From Peptostreptococcaceae bacterium (GTDB taxonomy: Bacteria > Bacillota_A > Clostridia > Peptostreptococcales > Anaerovoracaceae): 5,547 bases of DNA. Both the position numbers and the translations under genes were made by a program. Each line of letters starts with the position of its first letter. Within the stretch, counting starts at the first letter, position 1. The notes under the pieces are model-generated. The model saw nothing but the letters and a program-made list of their open reading frames with translations. It was not told the DNA's origin and searched no databases. Below, piece after piece: positions 1 to 5,547 of the stretch. Where the stretch lies: the NCBI GenBank assembly GCA_016650135.1, contig JAENWH010000148.1, positions 1 to 5,547 on the forward strand, written 5' to 3'.

Positions 1-788
1 GGAGAAAATTCCTCAACATTTGACAACATATCAATCACTTTTTTGATTTCACTAAGACACGAAGGGGTTGATTCATAAAGAGTATCATAAGACATTTGAA
101 GATTTTCAAATATTTTTTCGCCATTTTGTAGCAAGGCTATTTCTTTTAATAATTCTTCATCCTCTCCAATTCGAAGCTTAGCACAGTCTATTTCATTTCG
201 TTCAAATTCCATAAAGTCCCTGTGACGGAGAGAGTCACCTTCGTTTTTCACTATTGAGGAAAGCTTTTGTTTCAGCGACAGATAGTTTTTATAACTTGAA
301 AAAACATTTTCTTTCAGGACACCAATTTGTTCGGAACCGTAAAGATCAACAAAATTTATATGATTTTCTGGAATTAAAAGCGATTGGTGATCATATTGCC
401 CATGAATATCAGCCAGGCGTTTACAAATTTTATTTAAAACTGAAACTGAAATTATCTGACCATTAATTTTACAGAGGCTTTTACCGCCCGTTGTAATTTC
501 CCGGGTAATAATTATCTGAGAATCCTTTTGAATATCAATACCGTTTTCATTTAAATATAAACAAATTTCTTTGCTTATATCTTCAAAAACTATTTGAACA
601 AAGGACTTGTCTTTACCTGTTCTGATGTATGTCGTATCAGCCCGGCTGCCAAGAACAAGACTTATTGCTTCTATAATAATAGATTTACCAGCACCTGTTT
701 CACCGGTAATGATATTCAGACCAGGGTGAAAGTCAACGGAAAGCTGGTTTATTATTGCAAAATCCGTAATACTAATATGAGAAATCAT
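1..788 (-). CDS. recN: DNA repair protein RecN, N-terminal part (gene runs off the left edge)
   Basis: RecN is a cytoplasmic SMC-like ATPase that acts early at DNA double-strand breaks and supports RecA-dependent recombination. I translated the minus strand from the ATG at 788 and found an uninterrupted frame of 262 codons to the window edge. The family is usually about 550-570 residues, so roughly the first half is present. Residues 29-36 (GETGAGKS) form the Walker A motif inside a typical RecN start (ITDFAIIN then DFHPGLNIITGETGAGKS). Residues 102-110 (GKSLCKING) and 127-138 (DIHGQYDHQSLL) are further family signatures. From about residue 150 the sequence becomes charged and Leu/Lys/Glu-rich, consistent with the start of the coiled-coil arm. 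The Walker B and signature motifs would lie outside the window. The start is supported by a GAGG SD sequence overlapping the argR stop codon, and recN follows argR by 10 bp, so they are probably co-transcribed. The family assignment is firm; only the C-terminus is unseen. Confidence 0.96.
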   Translation of the reverse strand, partial: MISHISITDFAIINQLSVDFHPGLNIITGETGAGKSIIIEAISLVLGSRADTTYIRTGKDKSFVQIVFEDISKEICLYLNENGIDIQKDSQIIITREITTGGKSLCKINGQIISVSVLNKICKRLADIHGQYDHQSLLIPENHINFVDLYGSEQIGVLKENVFSSYKNYLSLKQKLSSIVKNEGDSLRHRDFMEFERNEIDCAKLRIGEDEELLKEIALLQNGEKIFENLQMSYDTLYESTPSCLSEIKKVIDMLSNVEEFS

Positions 789-798
789 TATATACCTC

Positions 799-1248
799 TT
801 ATCCTAATAACTCATTAAATTTTTCTTGAAGGAAAAGTACGTTTTTTTCATCATCAACAATAATCAAAATTGTATTATCCCCTGCTATTGTCCCTACCAA
901 GAAAGGTAAACTTAAGGAATCGATGGCTTCAGCGGCCGCGTTTGCGCACCCTGTAAGTGTTTTGATAACAATAAGATTTCCAGATGAAGCAACGCTTATA
1001 ATGGTGTCCTTGAAAATTTTAACGAATCGATCTGTTATAGGAGTGTCAGTTGCCATGCCAAGTGCATATTTGTATTTTCCTGAAGAAGAAAGTTTCTTTA
1101 TAAGCTGAAGTTCTTTTATATCTCTTGAAACTGTTGCTTGTGTAACATCAAACCCATCTTCCTTAAGTAAATATGCCAATTTTTCTTGCGTTTCTATTTC
1201 GTGCTCTTTTATTAAACCAAGAATTCTATTTTGTCTTGAATACCGCAT
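799..1248 (-). CDS. argR: Arginine repressor ArgR/AhrC
   Basis: This is a hexameric, arginine-responsive transcription factor that represses arginine biosynthesis genes and, in many Firmicutes, activates arginine catabolism. From the ATG at 1248 the protein is 149 residues, the normal size (about 149-156). Residues 1-65 form the winged-helix DNA-binding domain, with the recognition segment at 37-47 (QATVSRDIKEL), which closely resembles B. subtilis AhrC. The C-terminal oligomerisation and arginine-binding domain includes 119-127 (GTIAGDNTI). The usual GDD is GDN here, with Asn at 125. An in-frame ATG at 1251 is possible, but the AAAGGAG SD lies only 4 nt from it and 7 nt from the ATG at 1248. 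The frame is open to an ATG at 1317, but that extension would pass through the promoter and SD and adds a hydrophobic stretch unlike the family. The gene is followed immediately by recN, a linkage known in Bacillus and Clostridia. Confidence 0.96.
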   Translation of the reverse strand: MRYSRQNRILGLIKEHEIETQEKLAYLLKEDGFDVTQATVSRDIKELQLIKKLSSSGKYKYALGMATDTPITDRFVKIFKDTIISVASSGNLIVIKTLTGCANAAAEAIDSLSLPFLVGTIAGDNTILIIVDDEKNVLFLQEKFNELLG

Positions 1249-1255
1249 CATAAGA

Positions 1256-1262
1256 CTCCTTT
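1256..1262 (-). promoter_or_regulatory. Shine-Dalgarno site of argR (decides the start)
   Basis: Read on the minus strand, AAAGGAG is followed by TCTT and then two adjacent ATG codons (1251 and 1248). Spacing is 4 nt to the first and 7 nt to the second, favouring the second. The site also rules out the upstream ATG at 1317, because a strong SD would then lie uselessly inside the coding region. Confidence 0.8.
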
Positions 1263-1284
1263 CAAAATGGGGGATGTATACATA

Positions 1285-1314
1285 ATTATACCATGCAATG
1301 CATAAAAATATCAA
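1285..1314 (-). promoter_or_regulatory. Sigma-A promoter of argR-recN
   Basis: On the minus strand, TTGATA (1314-1309; five of six bases match TTGACA) is followed after 18 bp by a perfect TATAAT (1290-1285). A TGn extension precedes the -10 (TGG at 1293-1291), giving an extended -10. The predicted transcript would start near 1278, with a short leader of about 27-30 nt before the argR start codon. It is the only near-consensus promoter I see for argR, and probably serves recN too. The positions are read directly; promoter activity is inferred. Confidence 0.72.
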
Positions 1315-1315
1315 C
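1298..1315. promoter_or_regulatory. Candidate ARG box overlapping the argR promoter
   Basis: The plus strand contains TGCAT, five A residues, then TATCA (1299-1313). It resembles the B. subtilis ARG-box consensus (CATGAATAAAAATTCAAG), with the central A-run preserved, one base inserted and a few mismatches. It covers the -35 element and part of the spacer of the argR promoter, so bound ArgR would block polymerase. This would fit the autorepression known for argR in other bacteria. The match is imperfect in an AT-rich context, so confidence is moderate to low. Confidence 0.4.
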
Positions 1316-1326
1316 AAGAATTATAG

Positions 1327-1342
1327 ACAAACATATGTTTGT
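1327..1342. promoter_or_regulatory. LexA (DinR) SOS box between argR and ruvC
   Basis: ACAAACATATGTTTGT is a perfect 16-bp palindrome. Its central 14 bases (1328-1341) match the Gram-positive LexA consensus (CGAAC-RNRY-GTTYG/C) except for A instead of G at the second position. It sits 3 bp upstream of the presumed ruvC -35 (1346-1351) and about 12 bp upstream of the argR -35. LexA control of ruvAB is known in Bacillus subtilis and Escherichia coli, which fits the downstream genes well. No other match of this quality was noticed in the window. LexA binding is inferred from sequence only. Confidence 0.72.
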
Positions 1343-1345
1343 ATG

Positions 1346-1374
1346 TTACAATTTTACTGATAACATGATATAAT
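1346..1374 (+). promoter_or_regulatory. Promoter of the ruvCAB operon
   Basis: A perfect TATAAT (1369-1374) is preceded by TGA (1366-1368), giving an extended -10. The best -35 at 17 bp spacing is TTACAA (1346-1351), which is weak; the extended -10 would compensate. Transcription would start near 1381, leaving a leader of about 20 nt that carries the SD AGGAG (1391-1395), 5 nt before the ruvC ATG. The SOS box lies directly upstream, so a bound LexA dimer would obstruct the -35 region. Confidence 0.65.
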
Positions 1375-1400
1375 ATTTCAAGCAGGAAATAGGAGAAACA

Positions 1401-1892
1401 ATGAGAATACTAGGCATTGACCCCGGCTATGCTATTTTAGGATATGGTATCATTGATATGAATGGAAGCAAATTTTCTGTTATAGACTATGGTGCTGTAA
1501 CAACTGATTCAAAGATGGATATGCCCGACCGTTTGAAATGTATTTATTTTTCTCTGATGGAAATTATTGCAGAACACAAACCCGACGCAGCGTCCATTGA
1601 AGAACTGTTTTTTAATAATAATGCTAAAACAGCATTGATGGTTGGACAGGCACGAGGGGTTGCAATTTTAGCCTGTGTAAATTCAGGCCTTGATATTGGT
1701 GAATACACACCGCTGCAGATAAAACAGGCGCTTGTTGGATATGGGAGAGCAGAAAAAAAGCAGATTCAAATTATGGTTAAAACTATTTTAAACCTGGAAG
1801 AAATCCCAAAACCTGATGATACTGCGGATGCCCTGGCAGCAGCTATTTGTCATGGAAATTGTGTGAATTATAATAAAAGAATCGGGAAATAG
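1401..1892 (+). CDS. ruvC: Holliday junction resolvase RuvC
   Basis: RuvC is a dimeric Mg2+-dependent endonuclease that makes symmetrical cuts in four-way junctions presented by RuvAB. The 163-residue product has the normal family length. The N-terminus MRILGIDPG carries the first catalytic Asp (D7). The second acidic residue is E67 in [22 protein letters not shown] (starting at 65), which aligns with E66 of E. coli. The C-terminal pair is D140 and D143 in the [14 protein letters not shown] segment, aligning with D138 and D141. All four catalytic acids are therefore present and the enzyme should be active. The start at ATG 1401 is canonical, with AGGAG 5 nt upstream. It is the first gene of the rightward operon. 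Many bacilli lack RuvC and use RecU instead, so a full ruvCAB set favours Clostridia over Bacillus. Confidence 0.98.
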   Translation: MRILGIDPGYAILGYGIIDMNGSKFSVIDYGAVTTDSKMDMPDRLKCIYFSLMEIIAEHKPDAASIEELFFNNNAKTALMVGQARGVAILACVNSGLDIGEYTPLQIKQALVGYGRAEKKQIQIMVKTILNLEEIPKPDDTADALAAAICHGNCVNYNKRIGK

Positions 1893-1901
1893 GAGAGTAG
1901 T

Positions 1902-2495
1902 ATGCTACATTACATAAAAGGACAAATCACTATGCATATTCCTGGTGGAGTTGTGATAGAAAATAACGGACTGGGTTACCAATTGTTCGTACCCGAAAAT
2001 TCAAGCATCTATTTATCAAAAGAAGGTGAAACGGTTTTAGCTTATACAGCAATGATTGTTCGAGAAGACGATATCAGCCTATATGGTTTTGGAGATAAAG
2101 AAGCACTGTCTATGTTTAATAAATTAATGACTATAAGTGGAGTTGGAGCGAAAGCTGCTCTTTCAGTACTCTCATCCATGCCTCTGGATGAAATTAAAAA
2201 AGCTATTATATTTGATGACCACATAACCTTAACAAAGGCAAATGGCATTGGGAAAAAGACGGCACAAAGAATTGTATTAGAACTAAAGGATAAAATAGGA
2301 AACATTTCCGGGTTTGATCAGTCTTCGGGTGCGGTAGAATCTGGTTTTGCAGCTGATGGAAAATCAGAAGCTGTCAATGCTTTGATTTCTCTTGGTTACA
2401 CAAAGGGAGAAGCAGTTTGTTCCCTTGCAAATATAGAAGAAAAAGATTTGACTGCAGAAGAATATATTAAGCTGGCATTAAAAAGATTATTCTAA
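1902..2495 (+). CDS. ruvA: Holliday junction DNA helicase subunit RuvA
   Basis: RuvA forms the tetramer that grips the Holliday junction in a square-planar form and loads RuvB rings on opposite arms. The product has 197 residues, close to the usual 190-205. Domain I (about 1-62) is the OB fold, starting MLHYIKGQIT and ending REDDISLYGF. Domain II holds two helix-hairpin-helix motifs: TISGVGAKAALSVL (77-90) and NGIGKKTAQRIVLELKDK (114-131). A flexible Gly/Ser-rich linker (about 134-152) leads to domain III (153-197), the RuvB-contacting three-helix unit, with EAVNALISLGYTKGEA. The ATG at 1902 is 9 bp after the ruvC stop, and its SD AGGAG (1891-1895) overlaps that stop codon, suggesting translational coupling. 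Nothing in the sequence looks altered or truncated. Confidence 0.98.
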   Translation: MLHYIKGQITMHIPGGVVIENNGLGYQLFVPENSSIYLSKEGETVLAYTAMIVREDDISLYGFGDKEALSMFNKLMTISGVGAKAALSVLSSMPLDEIKKAIIFDDHITLTKANGIGKKTAQRIVLELKDKIGNISGFDQSSGAVESGFAADGKSEAVNALISLGYTKGEAVCSLANIEEKDLTAEEYIKLALKRLF

Positions 2496-2506
2496 AGGGA
2501 GAATAA

Positions 2507-3532
2507 ATGGAATACGAAGATAGAATTACTGCTACAAAATTAAATGACGAAGAAAAAACAGTAGAACTTACGCTTAGACCGAAAAAACTGGAAGAGTATA
2601 TCGGGCAAAAAAAGGCGACTGATAATTTAAAAGTTTTTATAAAGGCAGCACAAATGAGGGGAGAACCTTTAGATCATGTTCTTTTTTACGGTCCTCCAGG
2701 CCTTGGCAAAACCACCTTGGCAGGAATAATTGCCAATGAATTAGGAGTGGATATCAGAATTACATCTGGCCCTGCAATTGAACGGGCTGGTGACTTGGCG
2801 GCGATCATCACAAATTTAAATGAGAATGATGTGCTTTTTATTGATGAAATACATCGATTAAACAGATCCGTTGAAGAAATTCTTTACTCGGCAATGGAAG
2901 ATTTTGCGTTAGATATCATCATTGGGAAGGGACCTTCCGCCAGATCCATCAGGCTTGATTTGGCTAAGTTTACACTGATTGGCGCCACAACAAGAGCCGG
3001 AAGTCTTTCTGCACCGTTGAGAGACAGGTTCGGGGTAGTCAGCAAGTTTGAATTATACACTGTAGATGAACTGAAAACAATCATCAAACGTTCAGCCGGC
3101 ATTCTAAATATTCCAATCGATGAAGAATCTTTGGAAGAACTGGCTAAGCGCTCAAGAGGAACACCTAGAGTTGCAAACAGACTTTTAAAAAGAGTTCGGG
3201 ATTTTTCTCAGGTTAAAGGGAATGGTAAAATTGATAAAGAAATTACTGACAGCACTCTCAGATCATTAGGAATTGACGAAGTGGGACTTGAATCTCTTGA
3301 CAGGGAAATACTAAGAATAATCATAGAAAGATTTAAAGGCGGACCTGTAGGAATAGACACAATTGCCGCGGCAATTGGTGAAGAAAGAGTTACAATTGAA
3401 GATCTTTATGAGCCATATTTAATGCAGCAGGGTTTTCTTCATAGGACTCAAAAGGGAAGAATGGTTTCAGATGAGGCGTACCTGCACCTTGGGATTATTA
3501 ATCCAGATGAAGCTCAATTGACTATAGATTAG
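2507..3532 (+). CDS. ruvB: Holliday junction branch migration ATPase RuvB
   Basis: RuvB is the AAA+ hexameric motor that pulls DNA through the RuvA-bound junction, driving branch migration before RuvC cleavage. The 341-residue product is full length. Visible in order: the family lead-in [13 protein letters not shown] (22-34), Walker [10 protein letters not shown] (62-70), Walker B LFIDEIHR (110-117, D113 and E114), sensor 1 plus arginine-finger region [20 protein letters not shown] (157-176), sensor 2 [16 protein letters not shown] (218-233), and the C-terminal winged-helix domain with [13 protein letters not shown] (307-319). All expected ATPase residues are present. The ATG at 2507 is 11 bp after the ruvA stop, with AAAGGGAG (2494-2501) overlapping that TAA and 5 nt from the start. 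It is the third gene of the operon. Confidence 0.99.
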   Translation: MEYEDRITATKLNDEEKTVELTLRPKKLEEYIGQKKATDNLKVFIKAAQMRGEPLDHVLFYGPPGLGKTTLAGIIANELGVDIRITSGPAIERAGDLAAIITNLNENDVLFIDEIHRLNRSVEEILYSAMEDFALDIIIGKGPSARSIRLDLAKFTLIGATTRAGSLSAPLRDRFGVVSKFELYTVDELKTIIKRSAGILNIPIDEESLEELAKRSRGTPRVANRLLKRVRDFSQVKGNGKIDKEITDSTLRSLGIDEVGLESLDREILRIIIERFKGGPVGIDTIAAAIGEERVTIEDLYEPYLMQQGFLHRTQKGRMVSDEAYLHLGIINPDEAQLTID

Positions 3533-3537
3533 GGGGA
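3531..3537 (+). promoter_or_regulatory. Shine-Dalgarno site of the SpoIID-like gene (decides the start)
   Basis: AGGGGGA begins inside the ruvB TAG stop codon and ends 7 nt before the ATG at 3545. A nearer ATG at 3540 is only 2 nt away and in a different frame, so 3545 is the start. Confidence 0.7.
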
Positions 3538-3544
3538 TTATGTC

Positions 3545-4975
3545 ATGCAAATACAAAAAAAAATTACACGGCTGTTTGTAGTGATAACACTTATTGCAGT
3601 TATGATTTTACCTAACCTTGTAACTTCTTATGCAGAGGAAAATCCTGAATTCGTAAGAATCGGATTAGAATATATTTCAGCTGCGCCTTCAAACTGCCAG
3701 ATTACGGGCAATGAAGACCTTGCAGTTTGGGATTTTCAGGGAATTGAAACTTTTTACGTTTTAAATAATGTAAAAGTTGTTTCTGCTTCTGTATCAAACG
3801 GGATATTTTCTGTAACGGGAGTAAATAATGAAGAATTAACATGCGAAGCGGGAGGAGTCACGAAAAAAATCTCTGAAATGCTGTTAAACGGTTTTTATTT
3901 GGTATCTGAAAACTATCTGGAATATTTAAATTCAGATGGTACAGTTTTTGATTCAGTCGTTTATTATGACGGTAAAGCCTATCGAGGCGGGATATCCTTT
4001 TTTATGAATGCAAATAATACCTTCAATGTCATCAATAAATTATCTGTTGATGAATATACTTATGGTGTGATTAATGGAGAAATGGGATATTCTAACCCAA
4101 TTGAAGCATTAAAAGCTCAGGCAGTAGTAGCAAGAAGTTATGCACTGACAAATCTGGGAAGACATGATTATAGTGGCTATGATCTTTGCGATTCAACACA
4201 TTGTCAGGTCTATAAGGGTTATTCAGACGAAAATGAAATAACAAATATGGCAGTAAACGAAACGAAAAATCTAGGAATTTATTATGAAAATCAGCCAGTA
4301 TCTGCTTTTTTCTCAAAGAACAGTGGTGGCTATACGCAGAATGTGGAAGATGTATGGAACGATGAACTTGGATATTTAAGAGGGGTTAAAGATAATTATT
4401 CCCCTGTTTATACCTGGAATGTTCAATTCACTTTTTCTGAAATTGAAAGCAAGCTTAGAGTGGCTGGATATAATATCGGAAATTTGAAGTCTGTTGCAAT
4501 AACGGATAAAAATACATCTGGCGCTGTTGCAGCAATGGAATTTACCGGTGACAACGGGAAGGCGACCTTATTAAAAGAAAAAATACGAAGCATACTTGGG
4601 ATGACATTAATCAAGTCAACCATGTTTAACATTAACGAAGAGATGAACACAACGATAGCAAGCAGAGGTGTTTATGTCAGAGGATTTGATTTAAGCAAGT
4701 TAACAGAAGAAAAAATCTATGTACTGGATGCTTCTGGGAAAACGGTTGAGCTAGACAAGGAAAATTCATTTGTTATGGACGGAAATTTATCATGCAAGCT
4801 ATTTGAAACGCAACCTGATTCTGCTGAAGTGACTGGAGGGGTTGTTAAGTTTGATGGCTTGGGATGGGGTCATGGGGTAGGCTTGCCACAAGATAGTGCC
4901 ATTGAAATGGCGAAGCAAGGATTTGATTTTAGAGAAATTTTAAATTATTTCTATACAGATATAGAAATAAAATAG
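3545..4975 (+). CDS. Secreted SpoIID/LytB-domain protein, probable peptidoglycan lytic transglycosylase
   Basis: SpoIID proteins are lytic transglycosylases acting on denuded glycan strands outside the membrane. In B. subtilis SpoIID drives engulfment. The 476-residue product begins with a signal peptide: KK near the N-terminus, hydrophobic core [17 protein letters not shown] (10-26), and a plausible signal peptidase I site after SYA (residue 30). Residues 31-160 show no motif I recognise. The SpoIID core starts near 166 with [14 protein letters not shown] (E179 fits the catalytic Glu), then [17 protein letters not shown] (185-201), the Cys pair in CDSTHCQVY (C215, C220; cysteines of this region bind zinc in SpoIID), [15 protein letters not shown] (257-271) and the C-terminal [11 protein letters not shown] (436-446). 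A segment of about 70 residues (366-434) separates the RSILG..L.ST.F part from the last motif. B. subtilis SpoIID is about 343 residues, so this one is longer. It may be a vegetative paralogue rather than the sporulation gene, so I give no symbol. It lies 12 bp after ruvB and 8 bp before queA. Confidence 0.9.
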   Translation: MQIQKKITRLFVVITLIAVMILPNLVTSYAEENPEFVRIGLEYISAAPSNCQITGNEDLAVWDFQGIETFYVLNNVKVVSASVSNGIFSVTGVNNEELTCEAGGVTKKISEMLLNGFYLVSENYLEYLNSDGTVFDSVVYYDGKAYRGGISFFMNANNTFNVINKLSVDEYTYGVINGEMGYSNPIEALKAQAVVARSYALTNLGRHDYSGYDLCDSTHCQVYKGYSDENEITNMAVNETKNLGIYYENQPVSAFFSKNSGGYTQNVEDVWNDELGYLRGVKDNYSPVYTWNVQFTFSEIESKLRVAGYNIGNLKSVAITDKNTSGAVAAMEFTGDNGKATLLKEKIRSILGMTLIKSTMFNINEEMNTTIASRGVYVRGFDLSKLTEEKIYVLDASGKTVELDKENSFVMDGNLSCKLFETQPDSAEVTGGVVKFDGLGWGHGVGLPQDSAIEMAKQGFDFREILNYFYTDIEIK

Positions 4976-4983
4976 GAGAGAGA

Positions 4984-5547
4984 ATGCATATAAATGATTT
5001 TGATTATGAATTACCATTGGAACTAATCGCTCAAAAACCAGCAGATAAAAGGGAAAACTCAAGGCTTCTTGTAGTCCACCGGGACTCGGGTAAGATGGAA
5101 CACAAACATTTTTACAATATACTGGACTATATTAATAAGGGTGACTGTCTTGTTTTAAATAATTCGAAGGTACTTCCAGCCAGACTGTTTGGTGTTAAAA
5201 GTGAAACGGGCGCCAAGGTGGAATTTTTATTAATTAAGCGAATTGATGGGGACAGATGGGAAACCATGGTAAAACCAGGTAAGCGCTTGAAAGCCGGGGA
5301 CAGAGTGGATTTTGCCAATGATTTTTCTGCAGTCATTGTGGGAAATGGTGAAGATGGAACAAGAATTGCTGATTTTGAATATGAAGGCATTTTCCTTGAA
5401 CGTCTGGAAGAATTGGGCAGTATGCCTCTTCCTCCATATATCGAAAGAGCAAGTGAACTCGAAGATAAGGACAGATACCAGACGGTGTATTGTAAAACAG
5501 AGGGATCTGTTGCAGCACCAACAGCAGGCTTGCACTTTACAGAAGAA
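4984..5547 (+). CDS. queA: S-adenosylmethionine:tRNA ribosyltransferase-isomerase QueA, N-terminal part (gene runs off the right edge)
   Basis: QueA transfers and isomerises the ribosyl group of S-adenosylmethionine onto preQ1 at the wobble base of certain tRNAs, making epoxyqueuosine, the penultimate step of queuosine synthesis. I translated 188 codons without interruption to the window edge; the family has about 340 residues, so just over half is present. Diagnostic segments are [25 protein letters not shown] (6-30, abbreviated by key residues DYELP, LIAQ, P..KR and SRLL), [15 protein letters not shown] (56-70), GSMPLPPYI (145-153) and [20 protein letters not shown] (163-182), followed by LHFTEE at the edge. 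The ATG at 4984 has AGGAG (4974-4978) 5 nt upstream, overlapping the stop of the preceding gene. In Clostridia this gene is commonly followed by tgt and yajC, which I would expect just beyond the window. Confidence 0.97.
   Translation, partial: MHINDFDYELPLELIAQKPADKRENSRLLVVHRDSGKMEHKHFYNILDYINKGDCLVLNNSKVLPARLFGVKSETGAKVEFLLIKRIDGDRWETMVKPGKRLKAGDRVDFANDFSAVIVGNGEDGTRIADFEYEGIFLERLEELGSMPLPPYIERASELEDKDRYQTVYCKTEGSVAAPTAGLHFTEE

Noticed and set aside
254..818. Two plus-strand open frames (254-466 and 594-818)
   Set aside because: Both lie antisense to a clear RecN coding sequence, have no SD and encode no recognisable protein.
923..1108. Plus-strand open frame opposite argR
   Set aside because: It is antisense to the conserved ArgR C-terminal domain and shows no SD or family resemblance.
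1249..1317. N-terminal extension of argR to an upstream ATG at 1317
   Set aside because: The added residues are hydrophobic and unlike ArgR, and the extension would run over a near-consensus promoter and the AAAGGAG SD that fits the ATG at 1248/1251.
3540..3542. Alternative ATG for the gene after ruvB
   Set aside because: It is in another frame from the SpoIID-like coding sequence and only 2 nt from the SD.
2042..4650. Minus-strand open frames opposite ruvA, ruvB and the SpoIID-like gene
   Set aside because: All are shadows of well-supported plus-strand genes and resemble no known protein.
4976..4983. preQ1 riboswitch before queA
   Set aside because: Only 8 bp separate queA from the preceding gene, leaving no room for an aptamer in the non-coding part.
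5127..5535. Several overlapping minus-strand open frames at the right end
   Set aside because: They are antisense to the QueA coding sequence, which has unmistakable family motifs along the whole stretch; the minus frames have no supporting signals.
1..5547. Terminators, tRNA/rRNA genes, CRISPR repeats, insertion sequences or attachment sites
   Set aside because: I looked for GC-rich hairpins followed by T-runs, direct-repeat arrays, transposase motifs and tRNA-like folds and saw none; the genes are contiguous and there is no gene-free stretch over 300 bases.

Overview
The window is a compact, AT-rich chromosomal segment from a low-G+C Gram-positive bacterium, most likely an anaerobic member of the Clostridia. 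Four things point there: an argR-recN pair, a ruvC-ruvA-ruvB run followed by a SpoIID-domain protein and queA (an order I know from clostridial genomes), strong AGGAG-type Shine-Dalgarno (SD) sequences before every gene, and sigma-A-like promoters. Species cannot be named from the sequence alone.

Layout: a 149-152 bp divergent control region (about 1249-1400) splits two transcription units. Leftward (minus strand) run argR (1248-799), an arginine-responsive repressor, and recN (788 to beyond base 1, only the N-terminal 262 codons present), an SMC-like DNA-repair ATPase. Rightward (plus strand) run ruvC (1401-1892), ruvA (1902-2495), ruvB (2507-3532), a secreted SpoIID/LytB-domain protein (3545-4975) and queA (4984 to beyond 5547, N-terminal 188 codons). 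Rightward genes are 8-12 bp apart and no terminator is visible, so this looks like one operon. Together ruvCAB encode the complete Holliday-junction branch-migration and resolution machine. RecN acts earlier in double-strand-break repair. QueA belongs to queuosine tRNA modification, and the SpoIID-like protein is probably a peptidoglycan lytic transglycosylase.

The most informative non-coding feature is a perfect 16-bp palindrome (1327-1342) in the divergent region. Its central 14 bp match the Gram-positive LexA/DinR SOS-box consensus at all but one position. It lies just upstream of a ruvC promoter with an extended -10, and also just upstream of the opposing argR-recN promoter, so one operator could tie both repair units to the SOS response. 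An imperfect ARG box overlaps the -35 of the argR promoter, which suggests autoregulation.

I see no mobile element, CRISPR array, RNA gene, frameshift or obviously foreign gene. Most of the window is ordinary housekeeping sequence. I found no evidence for a wholly new system. The points worth a second look are the shared regulatory region, the conserved but unexplained placement of a SpoIID-like enzyme in a DNA-repair operon, and a few residue-level deviations.
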